Assembly: GCA_963823675.1 (NCBI GenBank)
Contig: CAWGMT010000009.1
Coordinates: forward strand, 558,001-622,000
From: CAWGMT01 sp963823675
GTDB taxonomy: Bacteria; Planctomycetota; Planctomycetia; Isosphaerales; Isosphaeraceae
Reading direction: 5' to 3'
Length of the DNA stretch: 64,000 nt
The position numbers and the translations under genes are program-made. Position 1 is the stretch's first letter. Every line of letters starts with the position of its first letter. A model generated the notes under the pieces. It saw nothing but the letters and a program-made list of their open reading frames with translations, was not told where the DNA came from and did not search any database. Shown here in pieces: positions 1 through 9,548 of the stretch.

Positions 1-425
1 GTTTGCCGCCCCGCAGGGGCAACCACATACCAGCCCAGGGCAACGCCCTGGGGACGAAGCGGAATTGAACGAACCGCAAGCCCTGACAGGGCGCCACAGT
101 CGAAGAACTCGCCGATGTCTCAATCCGTCATCAAGAACCTCGTCCATCTCCGTGAATTCGAAATGTTTCGCCCTTACAGGGCTCGGACGTTATGGTCGGA
201 ACCAGTGTACCCAGGGCGTTGCCCTGGGCTGATTTGTTGCAGCCCCTTCGGGGCCAAGTCCAGAACAGCGCAATATCAAGACGCGCCAGCCTCGGATCTT
301 GTTGCCCTAAGGGTGGCGTACCCAGCCAGCCCTTAGGTGTGACCTGCGTTTGGACCGTCGGGGAACATGCCTCGAGCAACCGACCTTCGCTCCCTCTCAG
401 CAAGTAGGGGAAAGAAAACCAACCT
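1..425. repeat. Intergenic region with CCCAGGGCGTTGCCCTGGG palindromes
   Basis: No credible gene is seen here. The stretch carries short palindromes: a CCCAGGGC...GCCCTGGG hairpin near 34-53 and again near 211-229, and small GC hairpins such as GCCCCTTCGGGGC near 242. The same palindrome in a similar context recurs near 15538-15556, so this is a dispersed intergenic repeat family. It lies downstream of the DUF1501 gene, whose stop is at 426, and could act in 3' end formation, but no U-rich tail is visible. Confidence 0.6.
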
Positions 426-1738
426 TCACCCCACCAAAGCTTCCAGGCACCGCCCCTCGCGGAAGATTGCGATCGGCCGTCCACTGGCCGACCGGACCTC
501 GTGATGCGGGCCGAAACCCAGGCGCTGGAAGATCGTGGCGGCCAGGTCGTCTGGTGAGCACGCATCGCGCGATGGGGCCATTCCGCGCGCGTCGGTCGCG
601 CCGTAGACCGTTCCGCCGGGAATCCCGCCGCCGGCTAAGAGCACGGCCATCGTTCTGGGCCAGTGGTCGCGCCCGGCCGTGCCGTTGACCCGCGGAGTCC
701 GGCCAAACTCCCCGGCGCACACCACGATCGTCTCCTCCAGCAGGCCGCGAGAGCGCAAGTCGCGAATCAGGGCAAAAAGCGCCTTGTCCAGGGGCGGCAG
801 CAATCGGTCGCGGAGCGCCCGGAAGTTGTCGCCGTGCGTGTCCCAGCCGCCGACTCCCAGCGTCACGAAGCGGGCGCCGACCTCGATCAGCCGCCGGGCC
901 GCCAGGGCCCCCTGCCCCAGCGGGGTCCGGCCGTATTCGTCGCGCACCACGTCCGGCTCGAGCGCCAGGTCGAGAGCCGCCCGCACCCGGTCGGAGTAAA
1001 GCAGCTCGAGCGCCTGGCGGTGAAAACGGTCCAGGCCCGCCAGCTCATCGGTGGCTTCGAGCGCCCGCAGGCCTCGGTCAAAGCGGCGCCGCAGCGCCTC
1101 GCGCGATTCCAGGTCGCCGGGGGAAAACCCGCTGGGAAGCGAAACGCCGTGCGCCTGGAATGCGCCCGGACGGGCTCGCCCTCAACCTCGAACGGGCCAA
1201 ACGCCGGGCCGAGATAGCCGCCACCGGCTCCGCCGACGCCGGCACGAAGCGCGGCGAAGGTCACGTAGGGCGGAACACCTTTCAAGGACGGCAAGACCCG
1301 CGCTGCCAGCGAGCCCAGCGCGGGGTAATCCAAAGCGGCGCTCGGGCGATTGCCAGTGGCCATGTAGGTCGTGCCCGGCCCGTGCGCGGTGATTGTGTGG
1401 CCGAGCGAACGGACGAGCGCGCAGTGGTTCATCAGGCTCGCCAGCCCCGGCATGTGCTCGGTCACCATCACACCCGGTGCCGCCGTCTCGATCGGGCGGA
1501 ACTCGCCCCGGATCTCCTCGGGTGCTTCGGGCTTGAGGTCCCACATGTCGATCGTCGCCGGCCCGCCCGAGAGCCAGATCTGGATGACCCCGGTCGCCGG
1601 CCGCCGCGCTCCGGCTGTATCGCCGGCGGCCTCCGACCTGAGCAAGTCGGCCAGCGACAGGCCCAAGAGCCCCGCGGCGCCGGCCGTCAAGAAACCGCGG
1701 CGGTGAATCCTCTCGCAGTCGGTCCGTGTCCGGAACAT
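426..1738 (-). CDS. DUF1501 family secreted protein (single-base frameshift)
   Basis: DUF1501 proteins are alkaline-phosphatase/sulfatase-fold proteins of unknown activity, very abundant in planctomycetes and normally paired with DUF1549/DUF1553 proteins. The N-terminus has a Tat-like signal (RRGFLTAGAAGLLGLSLADL). Family motifs follow: IWLSGGPATIDMWDLKPEAP, GGWDTHGDNF, GEFGRTPRVNG and DHWPRTMAVLLAGGG. The frame is lost between about 1120 and 1180. After the break the -1 frame reads GVSLPSGFSPGDLE and continues to the stop at 426, so restoring one base gives about 437 aa, a normal family length. It starts 21 bp after the DUF1549 gene and is probably the last gene of the operon that begins with blaI. 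The frameshift may be a sequencing error or a recent mutation. Confidence 0.85.
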
Positions 1739-1759
1739 GAATGAAACCCCCTTCGGGAT

Positions 1760-4147
1760 TCAGTGATTGAGCATAAACTCGCGCGTATTGATCAGCGCCC
1801 AAAGCACGTCGATGAGTCCCGATGCCCGGTCGGTCCGCATGCGGAGGCGATCCAGGGCCGCACGGGACTCGTCGTCGTCGGGAAGCCGCGACAGCGTGGC
1901 GAGAAACAATTCCTCGACCGCAAGGGCATCGCAACGGTCCGAAGCGGCCAGGGCCTTCACCCGGCCGGATTTGATCTTGTCGAAGAGCGCGGCGTCGGTC
2001 ATGAGGAAGAGGGCCTGCGGCAGCGCTGGCTTGCTCGGCCGTTCGCAGTCGCAGACCGCGACGCGCGCCGGGCGGCCGAAGATCCGGAACACGCGGGCGA
2101 GATCGGGCGACGCCACGCGGTTGGTCGCAATCTCGATCGCTCGTGCGCCTTTCGGCGCGTCGGGGCCGAAATCTCCGGCGACGCCGAGTGCCTGATTGAG
2201 CGCGTCGACCAGAACCTCGGCCATCATCGTCCTGGGCAGGGCGCGGGCGAAGTTGCCCCGATCGTCGAGGTTGCCGCCGGCCGGCTCCGACGAGCGCTGG
2301 TAGGCGCGCGAGCGGAGGATCGATCGCTCCAGCCGGCGAATATCGAATTTCTCCGCGACGAAACCGGCCGCCAGCGCCTCGAGCAATCGCGCGTTCGAGG
2401 GGGGATTGGCCACCGAGAAGCCGTCGACCGGGTCAACCAGGCCCGTGCCGAAATAAACCGCCCAGATGCGGTTGACGATGCTGCGCGCGAAGTACGGGTT
2501 ACCCGGCTGGGTCAGCCAGCCGAAGAACCGCTCCCGCGGGTCGCCAGCGGAGGGCAGCTCCGGTCCGCCCAGCGCCTTGGGCGCAATCGGCCGGCCGGTC
2601 GCGGGGTCGGCCAGCCGCCGTGACGGGTACTCCGAAACGTAGGTCTCTCGCAACCGAGGAATCGGCGGCAGCGTGCCGTTCGGAGCTGACTTCCGCCGTC
2701 GATCCAGGAGCCGTGCGGTGGCGGATAGGCCCTCGGGGGACAGGCCGAACCGGACCCCGGCGAAGATGTTGGCGAACGCACGATAGTCGGCCTGGGTCCA
2801 GCGGTCGAACGGGTGCTTGTGGCACTGGGCACATTCGATCCGCACTCCCAGAAATGCCGCGGCCGTGCGCTCGGCCAGCGGCTCGACGGTGATAAAGTCG
2901 TCGCCGGCGAAGCGCCGCCAGTAGAGGTCGAGCCCCGGCTTGCTGGCGTAGTCGGTGGCGGACCCTGCCTTCAAGGCGATCAACCGCGCGGCTTCCTGCT
3001 CCACCCATCTGTCCGGGTCGGCTCCGTCGCGGCTGGTCGCCGTGATGACCCCGCGCACGATTTCCGAATACGGCATGTTCTCGGCGAACCGCTCGCGGAA
3101 CCAGTCGTGCCACAGCCGTGCCCGTCGCGGGCGGAGGTCGTCGGGCCCCTCGAGCGCGCCGACGTCGCAGCCGGTGATGTCGAGGAACCGCGTGGCCCAG
3201 AGCGCTGCGTGCATCGGATGCGCAAGCAGCTCGTCGATCTTTTTCGATCGCTTGTCAGGCGCACGATCGCGGAGAAAGGCGCGAACCTCTTGCGGAGAAG
3301 GCAATGTGCCGATCACGTCGAGCGTGAGGCGGCGAAGGAACTCGGCGTCGGCCGCCGGCCCTGACGGCGCGACGCCCAGCGCGCGGAGCTTGGCAAAGAC
3401 CTCGCCGTCGATGACGTCGCACTCCGGGACGTCGGGAACCGTCACCACCCTGCCGGTAGGCACCAGCACCCGCGCGCTAGCGAGCTTGCCGTTGTAGGAC
3501 GCCACGACGGCCGTATCGCCGGGCCGGAGTCCGCGGACTTCGCCGGCTTCCGCGACCAGGGCGATCGAATCGTCCCGGACGTGGAGGTCGCAGAACGGCG
3601 TCACGTCGCTTTCGGTCCCGTCGCCAAACCGGGCGACGACCGCGAGCCGGGCGGAGCCTGCCGGGCGTTTGAGGTTCAAGGTAGCCGGGCGGATCTCGAT
3701 TCGCTCGACGGCCGCCCGCGACGGATCGCGCCTGGCCCCCGCGGCGATCCAGGCGCGGATGACCCGGTATTCCCACGAGCCGGCGGCAAACCGCTGCCCC
3801 CCCTCGTGCGGCACCTGCCCGGTCGGCTTGAGCAGGATCAGGCTGCGGTCGGGATCGATGACGTCGACCCGCCGGCCGAGTGCTGTGCGCGTGAGCGTGG
3901 CGTAGTCACGCGCCGGGTCGTGGCCGAAGAGGCTCAGATTCAGGCCCCCCCGCCCCTGAAATGAACCGTGACAGGCCCCGGCGTTACAGCCCAGCCGGCC
4001 GAACAGGCTGGCGACGTGGCGGTCGAACTCGACGGCCGGCAGCGCCGACCCGTCCGGCAGCCGCACCCGCTCGACCCCTCCGCCCCACGACGGCCGGACC
4101 CCCAGCATCGCCAGCAGCCCGACCGCTGCCGCGACGACGCGTCTCAT
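1760..4147 (-). CDS. DUF1549/DUF1553 planctomycete cytochrome-like protein
   Basis: A 795-aa secreted protein of the DUF1549 plus DUF1553 architecture. The ATG at 4147 was chosen because it overlaps the stop of the upstream gene as ATGA and gives a signal peptide (MRRVVAAAVGLLAMLGV). Domains in order: an N-terminal planctomycete cytochrome-C-like motif (CNAGACHG, near residue 54), an Ig-like stretch around residues 165-230, DUF1549 with ECAQCHKHPFDRW in the middle, and DUF1553 towards the C-terminus ending in NTREFMLNH. CNAGACH and CAQCH resemble c-type haem sites. The biochemical role of the family is unknown; outer-surface electron transfer or polysaccharide processing has been proposed. 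It sits between the M56 sensor gene and DUF1501 on the same strand. The reading frame is intact. Confidence 0.9.
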   Translation of the reverse strand: MRRVVAAAVGLLAMLGVRPSWGGGVERVRLPDGSALPAVEFDRHVASLFGRLGCNAGACHGSFQGRGGLNLSLFGHDPARDYATLTRTALGRRVDVIDPDRSLILLKPTGQVPHEGGQRFAAGSWEYRVIRAWIAAGARRDPSRAAVERIEIRPATLNLKRPAGSARLAVVARFGDGTESDVTPFCDLHVRDDSIALVAEAGEVRGLRPGDTAVVASYNGKLASARVLVPTGRVVTVPDVPECDVIDGEVFAKLRALGVAPSGPAADAEFLRRLTLDVIGTLPSPQEVRAFLRDRAPDKRSKKIDELLAHPMHAALWATRFLDITGCDVGALEGPDDLRPRRARLWHDWFRERFAENMPYSEIVRGVITATSRDGADPDRWVEQEAARLIALKAGSATDYASKPGLDLYWRRFAGDDFITVEPLAERTAAAFLGVRIECAQCHKHPFDRWTQADYRAFANIFAGVRFGLSPEGLSATARLLDRRRKSAPNGTLPPIPRLRETYVSEYPSRRLADPATGRPIAPKALGGPELPSAGDPRERFFGWLTQPGNPYFARSIVNRIWAVYFGTGLVDPVDGFSVANPPSNARLLEALAAGFVAEKFDIRRLERSILRSRAYQRSSEPAGGNLDDRGNFARALPRTMMAEVLVDALNQALGVAGDFGPDAPKGARAIEIATNRVASPDLARVFRIFGRPARVAVCDCERPSKPALPQALFLMTDAALFDKIKSGRVKALAASDRCDALAVEELFLATLSRLPDDDESRAALDRLRMRTDRASGLIDVLWALINTREFMLNH

Positions 4148-6924
4148 CGGCCCGCTCCCTTGGGTGCTTTCGGCTCCAGCACGAAGGTCACCTCCTCGAT
4201 CTTCCCTTCGGGGAGGGAAAGCTTCCGGCTCGCCCCCTCGAAGCCATCGGCCGAGACCGAGACGGTCCCCTCCTTGTCGGGCAGCATGTTGCATGTCCGG
4301 TAGCGGCCGTCATACTGCTCGTCCTGGATGGCTTCCTTCTTCTTCCCGCCGCCCACGAGGTAGACGGTCTTGCCGTTATCCGGGCCGGGGTGGGTGTACT
4401 GGACGTCCGCCTTGAAATCCTTGATCTGCTGGCCGTTCTTCGTGGTGGCGTTGATGACGATGATCGGCGCGACGTACCGGACGATCTCGATATCCTTGAC
4501 GTCGTGGTCGAGCGTGCCCAGTTGGACCTGTCAACCCTCGACAAGCGGCGCGTCCTTTCCGATCCGGTGTTGCGTCGTGGCGTGCTCGTTGGTCATGATT
4601 CCGAGTACGGCCCCTTCCAGTCCGTGCGGGACCTTTACCGAGAACCGGCCCTGGGGATCGGGGTGGGCCTGAGCATTCCAGAACGAGCCGTCCATCTTGC
4701 CAGAAACGGAGCTGCTCCAACCCCCCTTGGGCTGACCCTTGCTATCGACCCAGTGCCCCTCGATCACGACCGAGGGCAACGCTCGGATCTCCAGCGGGGC
4801 GGGGGTCTCGCCCTCCTTGATCTCCAGCTTCGCCGGGGCGAAGACCTCGGGCAATGGCCGGTGGGCCCAGTTGACCTTCCGATCGCCATCGTAGTTGGTC
4901 TCGCTGGGAGCGACGCTGTATTCCCCCAGGGGCAGTGGGTTGAGGGTGAACCGCCCGTCGAGGTCGGTCTCCGCCACTCGTCGGATGACGTTGGAGATGA
5001 AACCCAGGTTTTTCGCCTCCAGATCCGGCCCGGGCCCGCGCTTCCGCTCGATCTCGACGAAGACGCCCTTGATCGGCTTGCCCTGGGCATCCAGGACCCG
5101 GCCGGCCACGGAGACGCCCTTCTTCAGGGTAATAGTCCCCATGTCGCCTCGCTTCCCGCCGGGGACCACGTAGAGCTCGGGGGCGTAACTCTTGGGCTGG
5201 ACCCAGTACGCCGCCTGGCCGGGCGTGGTAATCGGCAGCCGGAACCGGCCCTGGGCGTCAGTCTCGGCCCTGGCGAAGGAGCCGTATTCGAACCCGCCCC
5301 GCGAGACCTTGTCGGTGCGGGAATAAGCCAGCACCACCACGCCCGCCGCAGGCTCGCCCTCGGGCGTCTCAAGCCGCCCGGTGATCGGCCTGGCCGGGCG
5401 GAGCTCGACGGTCTCGAAGAACGGCCGCTCGTTGAGCTTCTCATTCTTCCGGGTCATGCTCAGGCCGTAGCCGAACCGGTCCCGGGGAGCGTAATCCGGA
5501 TGCTCCACATCCAGCTCGATGTAGAGATAGGGCGAGGCATACTGATCCGGGGGGATCTCGAAGGCGTACGTGCCGTCGGTGCCGGTGGTGTGGCGGGTCT
5601 CCTGAAGCACGCGGTTCTCCGACGACCGGAGAATCGAGCGGCGGACGGTCACCGTGGCCCCGGGGATCGGCTTGCCAGTGTCCTTGTCCACGACCGTCCC
5701 CTTGTAGTGCAGCGTCTCCCCGGCATTCTTGGCGTCCGGGGACGGCTTGGCGGCGTCTTTCACGGACTGGGCCCCCTTCGCGGGGTCATCGGCGGCCGGT
5801 GGCGCGGCGTCAAGCCGCAGGCCCGAGGCGGCCACCATCACGACAGCCGCCGACACCGCGGCGGCCACGCTCCAGAGCGCACGGCAACGGTGCGCCAGCG
5901 GTTCATGGTCCTGGATGAGCATCGCAACCCTCCGGAACAGGTTTGAACGCCGGTCGCCGACCCCCAAAGCCGGCAAGGCCGAAACGGTCTGGCGCGCCCG
6001 CGCCAGGCGCACCAGGTACATCGCATAATCCTCCGCCGACACGAGCGCCGCGGCCCGGTCATCGGCAAGATAGTCCTGACAGAGCCGCAGTTGCCGCCGC
6101 AGCCACCAGAACAAGGGCTGATAGAAGAGCACGAAGCCGGCGAGGGCCGCGAAGTTCCAGGCGAGCGCATCGCGGCGCTCGATGTGCGACCACTCGTGCG
6201 CCAGGCAGAAACGCAGCTCCTGCGAATCTCCCTGTGCGCAGAGCGCCCGCGGCAGCACGACGACCGGCCGAGCCCAGGTGTAGGTAAACGGCAACTGCAC
6301 GCAGTCGCTCTCCAGGAGGACCACGGCTCGCCCGGCCGGGCCGGCGATCGCGCGGAACACCTCGTGAACCTGGGGCGGGACCGGCCGCGCCGCACGGCGG
6401 ATCCGCCAGAGCAGCACCTGGCCGATCAGCCACCAGGCGGCTAGCCCGGTGGAGGCGGCGAAGTAGAGGACAGGCGCAAGGATGTACCAGGAGGGTAGCG
6501 CGAGGCGCGTCGGCAACGGCCCGACCGGCCGCACCAGACCGGCAACCTTCCGCTCGGGTCGGTCCGCGCGTCGGGGCAAGTCCGCCACACGCCGTTCGGT
6601 GGCGGCCGGCCGGGGCGGAAGGTCGATCGATTCGGAGAGCGCGGCGGGAGCTTCGACCGTGGCGATCTGACCCGCCGGGGCGGTTCTAGCCGCGCCCCGC
6701 GGCGGCGCCGGTGCCGCCAACAAGCCTGCCGACCACCTCGGTGCGATCGGCAGGTAGCCGAGCCATGGCACGGCGAGCCCTCCGAAGAGCGTCAAGAGGA
6801 CGATCCGGGCGCGCTCGGCGGGCCGGGTGCAGAGCCAGGCCGCGAGGCTCCCCAGGATCAGCACGATTGTTCCGCCGGCGGCCGCATGGGCCAGCCAGCG
6901 CCACGCGAGCAAGTACCCGTCCAT
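4144..6924 (-). CDS. BlaR1-like M56 peptidase with regulatory-like beta-sandwich repeats; in-frame TGA
   Basis: Membrane sensor protease of the BlaR1/MecR1 type (peptidase M56). Residues 1-60 form membrane segments, more follow around 145-170 and 250-275, and the zinc site HEWSH is at about 243-247 with LADDRAA downstream. After the last membrane segment (about 350-370) the usual penicillin-binding sensor is replaced by carboxypeptidase-regulatory-like beta-sandwich repeats (for example GKPIPGATVTVRR, GEPAAGVVVLAYS, GKPIKGVFVEIERK). BlaI lies directly upstream, so this is probably the sensor that inactivates BlaI. The frame stops at a TGA at 4531-4533 (797 aa), yet the same frame continues for 128 further well-formed codons (QVQLGTLDHDVKDIE onward) to a TGA at 4144 that overlaps the next start. 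A C-to-T change in an Arg codon would explain this. Whether the protein is truncated in vivo is unknown. Confidence 0.85.
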
Positions 6925-6925
6925 C

Positions 6926-7324
6926 TCATTGGTCCTCGGTTTTGCGGTTCTTTCGCGACGTCTTGCGCTTCCGGGCGGCGGCGATCATCCGCTCAAGCTC
7001 GCGGAGCTCGGTTTCGGTCGGATCCTTGGCTTGCAGTAAGCTCAGAACAACCTGGTCGAGCGCACCGTCAAACACGCGTTGCAGAAACCGCGCTGCCACC
7101 CGATCACGGCTGTGGATCGGTTCGTAGATAAACGTGCGGCCGTCGGCCCGGTGGCGGATCAGCCCCTTATCCTCCATGATCCGCAAGAGCGTCTGGACCG
7201 TGTTGAACGCCAACTCGCCCTCGGGACACATCCGCTCGCGGACCTCGCGCACGCTCCCGGAGCCCAGCTCCCAGAGCGCCTTGAGCACGTCCATTTCCCT
7301 GGGGCTTGGTTCATTCTCGGCCAA
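6926..7324 (-). CDS. blaI: BlaI/MecI/CopY family transcriptional repressor
   Basis: A 132-aa winged-helix repressor of the Penicillinase_R family. The N-terminal half carries the DNA-binding helix-turn-helix (REMDVLKALWELGSGSVREV ... NTVQTLLRIMEDKGLI) and the wing (ADGRTFIYEP). The C-terminal half is a dimerisation helix bundle with a basic tail. The stop is one base from the start of the M56 gene, the classic blaI-blaR1 arrangement. The repressor probably binds the palindrome upstream at 7364-7382 and controls the four-gene operon, to be released when the M56 protease is activated. The start at 7324 is the first ATG in a frame matching family length. Confidence 0.92.
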   Translation of the reverse strand: MAENEPSPREMDVLKALWELGSGSVREVRERMCPEGELAFNTVQTLLRIMEDKGLIRHRADGRTFIYEPIHSRDRVAARFLQRVFDGALDQVVLSLLQAKDPTETELRELERMIAAARKRKTSRKNRKTEDQ

Positions 7325-7363
7325 TTCTACCTCCCCACCGAAGCCGGGCCGTCAGGCCCACCG

Positions 7364-7382
7364 CCTAACCTATTAAGTTAGG
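7364..7382. promoter_or_regulatory. Candidate BlaI operator palindrome
   Basis: CCTAAC-N7-GTTAGG is a perfect 6-bp inverted repeat in a locally AT-richer stretch, 40-58 bp upstream of the blaI start. A related half-site (CACCTAAG) occurs at 7421-7428. Position and symmetry fit an autoregulatory operator of a BlaI-family repressor. Binding is inferred, not shown by the sequence. Confidence 0.5.
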
Positions 7383-7607
7383 TGAAGTCTAGCAATCGGA
7401 TAATCGGCGGTCAAGGGGTTCACCTAAGTTTTTCAGTGAACGCTGCGCGCGGGGAATTGCGGCCATCGGTCGGTCCGCATACCAGACCGAAGCGCGAGCG
7501 AGGGAATTCTCCAACTGCGGCAGTTCGATCGCCTGATCCCTCGCTGGCGCTTTTTGGTGTTGCGCTATTAGACCGGGTTTTCGATACTGTGCAGGCAAAA
7601 TCGGCTG

Positions 7608-7723
7608 ACTCGTTCCCACGCTCTGCGTGGGAATGCCTCCCTGGCCGCTCTGCGGCCCTCTGCCGGGGCAGGACGACGCGGAGCGTCCTAGACCGCATTC
7701 CCACGCAGAGCGTGGGAACGAGT
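7608..7723. repeat. Long hairpin element with 29-bp perfect inverted arms
   Basis: The left arm (7608-7636) and right arm (7695-7723) are perfect reverse complements over 29 bp (core GTTCCCACGCTCTGCGTGGGAA). Each arm is itself nearly palindromic. The 58-bp interior holds smaller hairpins (GGCCGCTCTGCGGCC). It lies between blaI, which is transcribed away from it, and a decayed sigma factor gene. It has the form of a REP/MITE-like intergenic element. No coding content was recognised in it. Confidence 0.8.
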
Positions 7724-7892
7724 TTCTCCGCCATGGAACGCGACAGCTCACCTGGTCGTGTTCCGGATCTGATATCCTCGCTATGTGTGGACTGGCGAGC
7801 AATCTTGATCTTGAAGAAAGTTGCAACCAACGCTTCCCGCGGTCACATTACTTAGCATCGAGATCGAGCAAAAGGGGCCGAGGACCAGACTC

Positions 7893-8180
7893 GTGAAGAC
7901 CAGGAAGGATGGAGCCCTCCTACGGCAGCTCAACACGCTCTTCAACGTCGGAGCGATCCGGGAGCTTACGGATGGGCAGTTACTCGATGACGGCCGGGAG
8001 GGTCCCGGCGTCGGTGCGCATGCTGGTCAAGGGAGTGCTCAAAACCATGCTTCTCAGCAAGTTACGGACGAGTGCGATTTCGGTCTTTGCGCTGGTCTTT
8101 TTCATTGCCGGTCTCGGGGCGGTCGCATGGGTCGTTGCGCAGGATTCGAACCGGGCGGCCGATGTGGGCGCCCGTCCAGC
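7893..8180 (+). pseudogene. ECF sigma factor remnant: N- and C-terminal ends joined
   Basis: From a GTG at 7893 the frame reads a segment typical of the start of planctomycete ECF sigma factors (GALLRQLNTLFNVGAIREL then TDGQLL). The sigma-2 and sigma-4 regions are missing. Within about 50 bp, in another frame, the sequence continues as the membrane tail seen in those long sigma factors (LVKGVLKTMLLSKLRTSAI, then a hydrophobic stretch). A large internal deletion has therefore fused the two ends. The upstream TGCAACC...ACTTAGCATCGAGAT region may be the old promoter. The downstream frame runs straight into the TolC-like remnant. Domain assignment is from family memory. Confidence 0.6.
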
Positions 8181-9462
8181 CTTCGCCCAGCAACCCCGGC
8201 GAGCCTCCTCTCCCCTCGAGGAGCGGGGCGAGACGTGGTCGCTGTCACTTCGCGACGCGATTCGCATCGGCCTGGACAACTCCGACACGCTCCGCGTGAT
8301 CGCCTTCGGGGGAAACGGTATGCCCTGCACGATCGCCCCGCTGAACCCCGGTGGCGACGCTCAGCGGTTCAAGGCGGAGGTGATGGCCCATGTCCGCTCA
8401 ATCGAGCAGCAATACTGGCACCTTTCCCAGGCGCACGCCCGGCTCAGCACTGCCGAGAAGGCGGTCGAGCTAGCCAACGGCGCCCTCGACCGCGAGCGGC
8501 GTGGCAAAGGTAAGGCAACCGCGGCAAACGTTGCCGAAGGCGCCCGGCGGCTCGAGCAGTTGAAGTTGGAGCTGGTGACCAGAACCTCCGACGTTATCAC
8601 GACGGAGCGTCTGCTCCGGACCATCCTGGGCCTGCCGCCAACCGACGGTCGCCGGATCGTGCCCATTACGGCCCCCACCGAGGCCCGGCTCGAACCGGAC
8701 TGGGACGAATCTCTGGCGGTCATGCTCGCCAAGCAGCCGGACGTCGTTCGAGCGAGAGCGATCATGAAACAGGCCGAAGCGGATGCGGCCAGGGATGGCT
8801 CAGCCCGACTCGACCGGCAGAAAGCTCTGTTCCAGCAGGTAATCCACCAGACGACGCTCACTGGCCCGCTTCTTCCTGGAAATTGACGCGAATTACAAGC
8901 AGTTCCGGACCGGGTCAAACAGCGCTCCGCCGCCGCCCTGCGTCTCGAGGCCCAGCGGGCAGACTATGAGCAAGGGCGGATCGCGGTCGCCCGTTATCTC
9001 GACGCCGTGAGCCAGCATGCCGCGGCCGTCGCCGCCGAAGCCCAGTACAAAGCCGCCTACAACGTCGCGATCGTCTCGCTGGAAGAAGCCAAGGGAACGC
9101 TCCTGGAGCATGACCAGATCTTCGTCGCCGATGGCCCGAAGCCGGTCGTGCCCGGGTTTGCCGCGCCCGACTTCGCGGTGAAACGCGGGTGGCATCCACC
9201 GCCGTCACCGACCCCGAGCCTGGCTCCGGCCGTGCCGGCGGCTTCCGCTCCGGCGCCGCCGGGGCTGACAGCGAGCCAGCTCGCCGCCTCCGCCCTCGAC
9301 ACCAGCGAGCCGCGGGCCAAGGAAGCGATCCCGAAAGCCGCCCCCGGCGGCAAGACGTACTCGTTCCAGTTCACGATCGATATCGGTTCCAAGCCGGTCG
9401 AGATTCGCGGCTCGTTCACCGTCACTCCCGCGCAGTCGGGCGACACGCCGAAGGTCGATTGA
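8181..9462 (+). pseudogene. TolC-family outer membrane efflux protein remnant
   Basis: The stretch reads as a planctomycete TolC-like protein: SLSLRDAIRIGLDNSDTLRV, then HVRSIEQQYWHLSQAHARL, TTERLLRTILGLPPTDGRR and LEPDWDESLAVMLAKQPDVV. The central barrel and coil segment, expected to be some 100 residues or more, is missing. After the QVIHQTT block the frame shifts to SLARFFLEIDANYKQF and then shifts back near 8915 to LRLEAQRADYEQGRIAVARY. It continues with LDAVSQHAAAV through EAKGTLLEHDQIFV to a Pro/Ala-rich tail ending at 9462. An in-frame TGA at 8884 separates the halves. A full, intact TolC-like gene exists at 15770. Confidence 0.7.
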
Positions 9463-9548
9463 GCCGGCCCGGCCGGTCGTCGGCCATGAGCGCAATTCGG
9501 ACAGGGTCGCAACGACGTTCGCACGATCGACGTCGTATCCGGTGGATC

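Noticed and set aside
4531..4533. TGA as a selenocysteine codon in the M56 gene
   Set aside because: The position is in a beta-sandwich repeat, not an active site, no selenocysteine-insertion hairpin was apparent, and an Arg or similar codon is the simpler ancestor.
3961..5946. 661-codon open frame on the plus strand opposite the M56 and DUF1549 genes
   Set aside because: It lies antisense to two well-recognised genes, has no domain, is rich in Arg/Gly/Leu as expected for a shadow in GC-rich DNA, and has no ribosome binding site.
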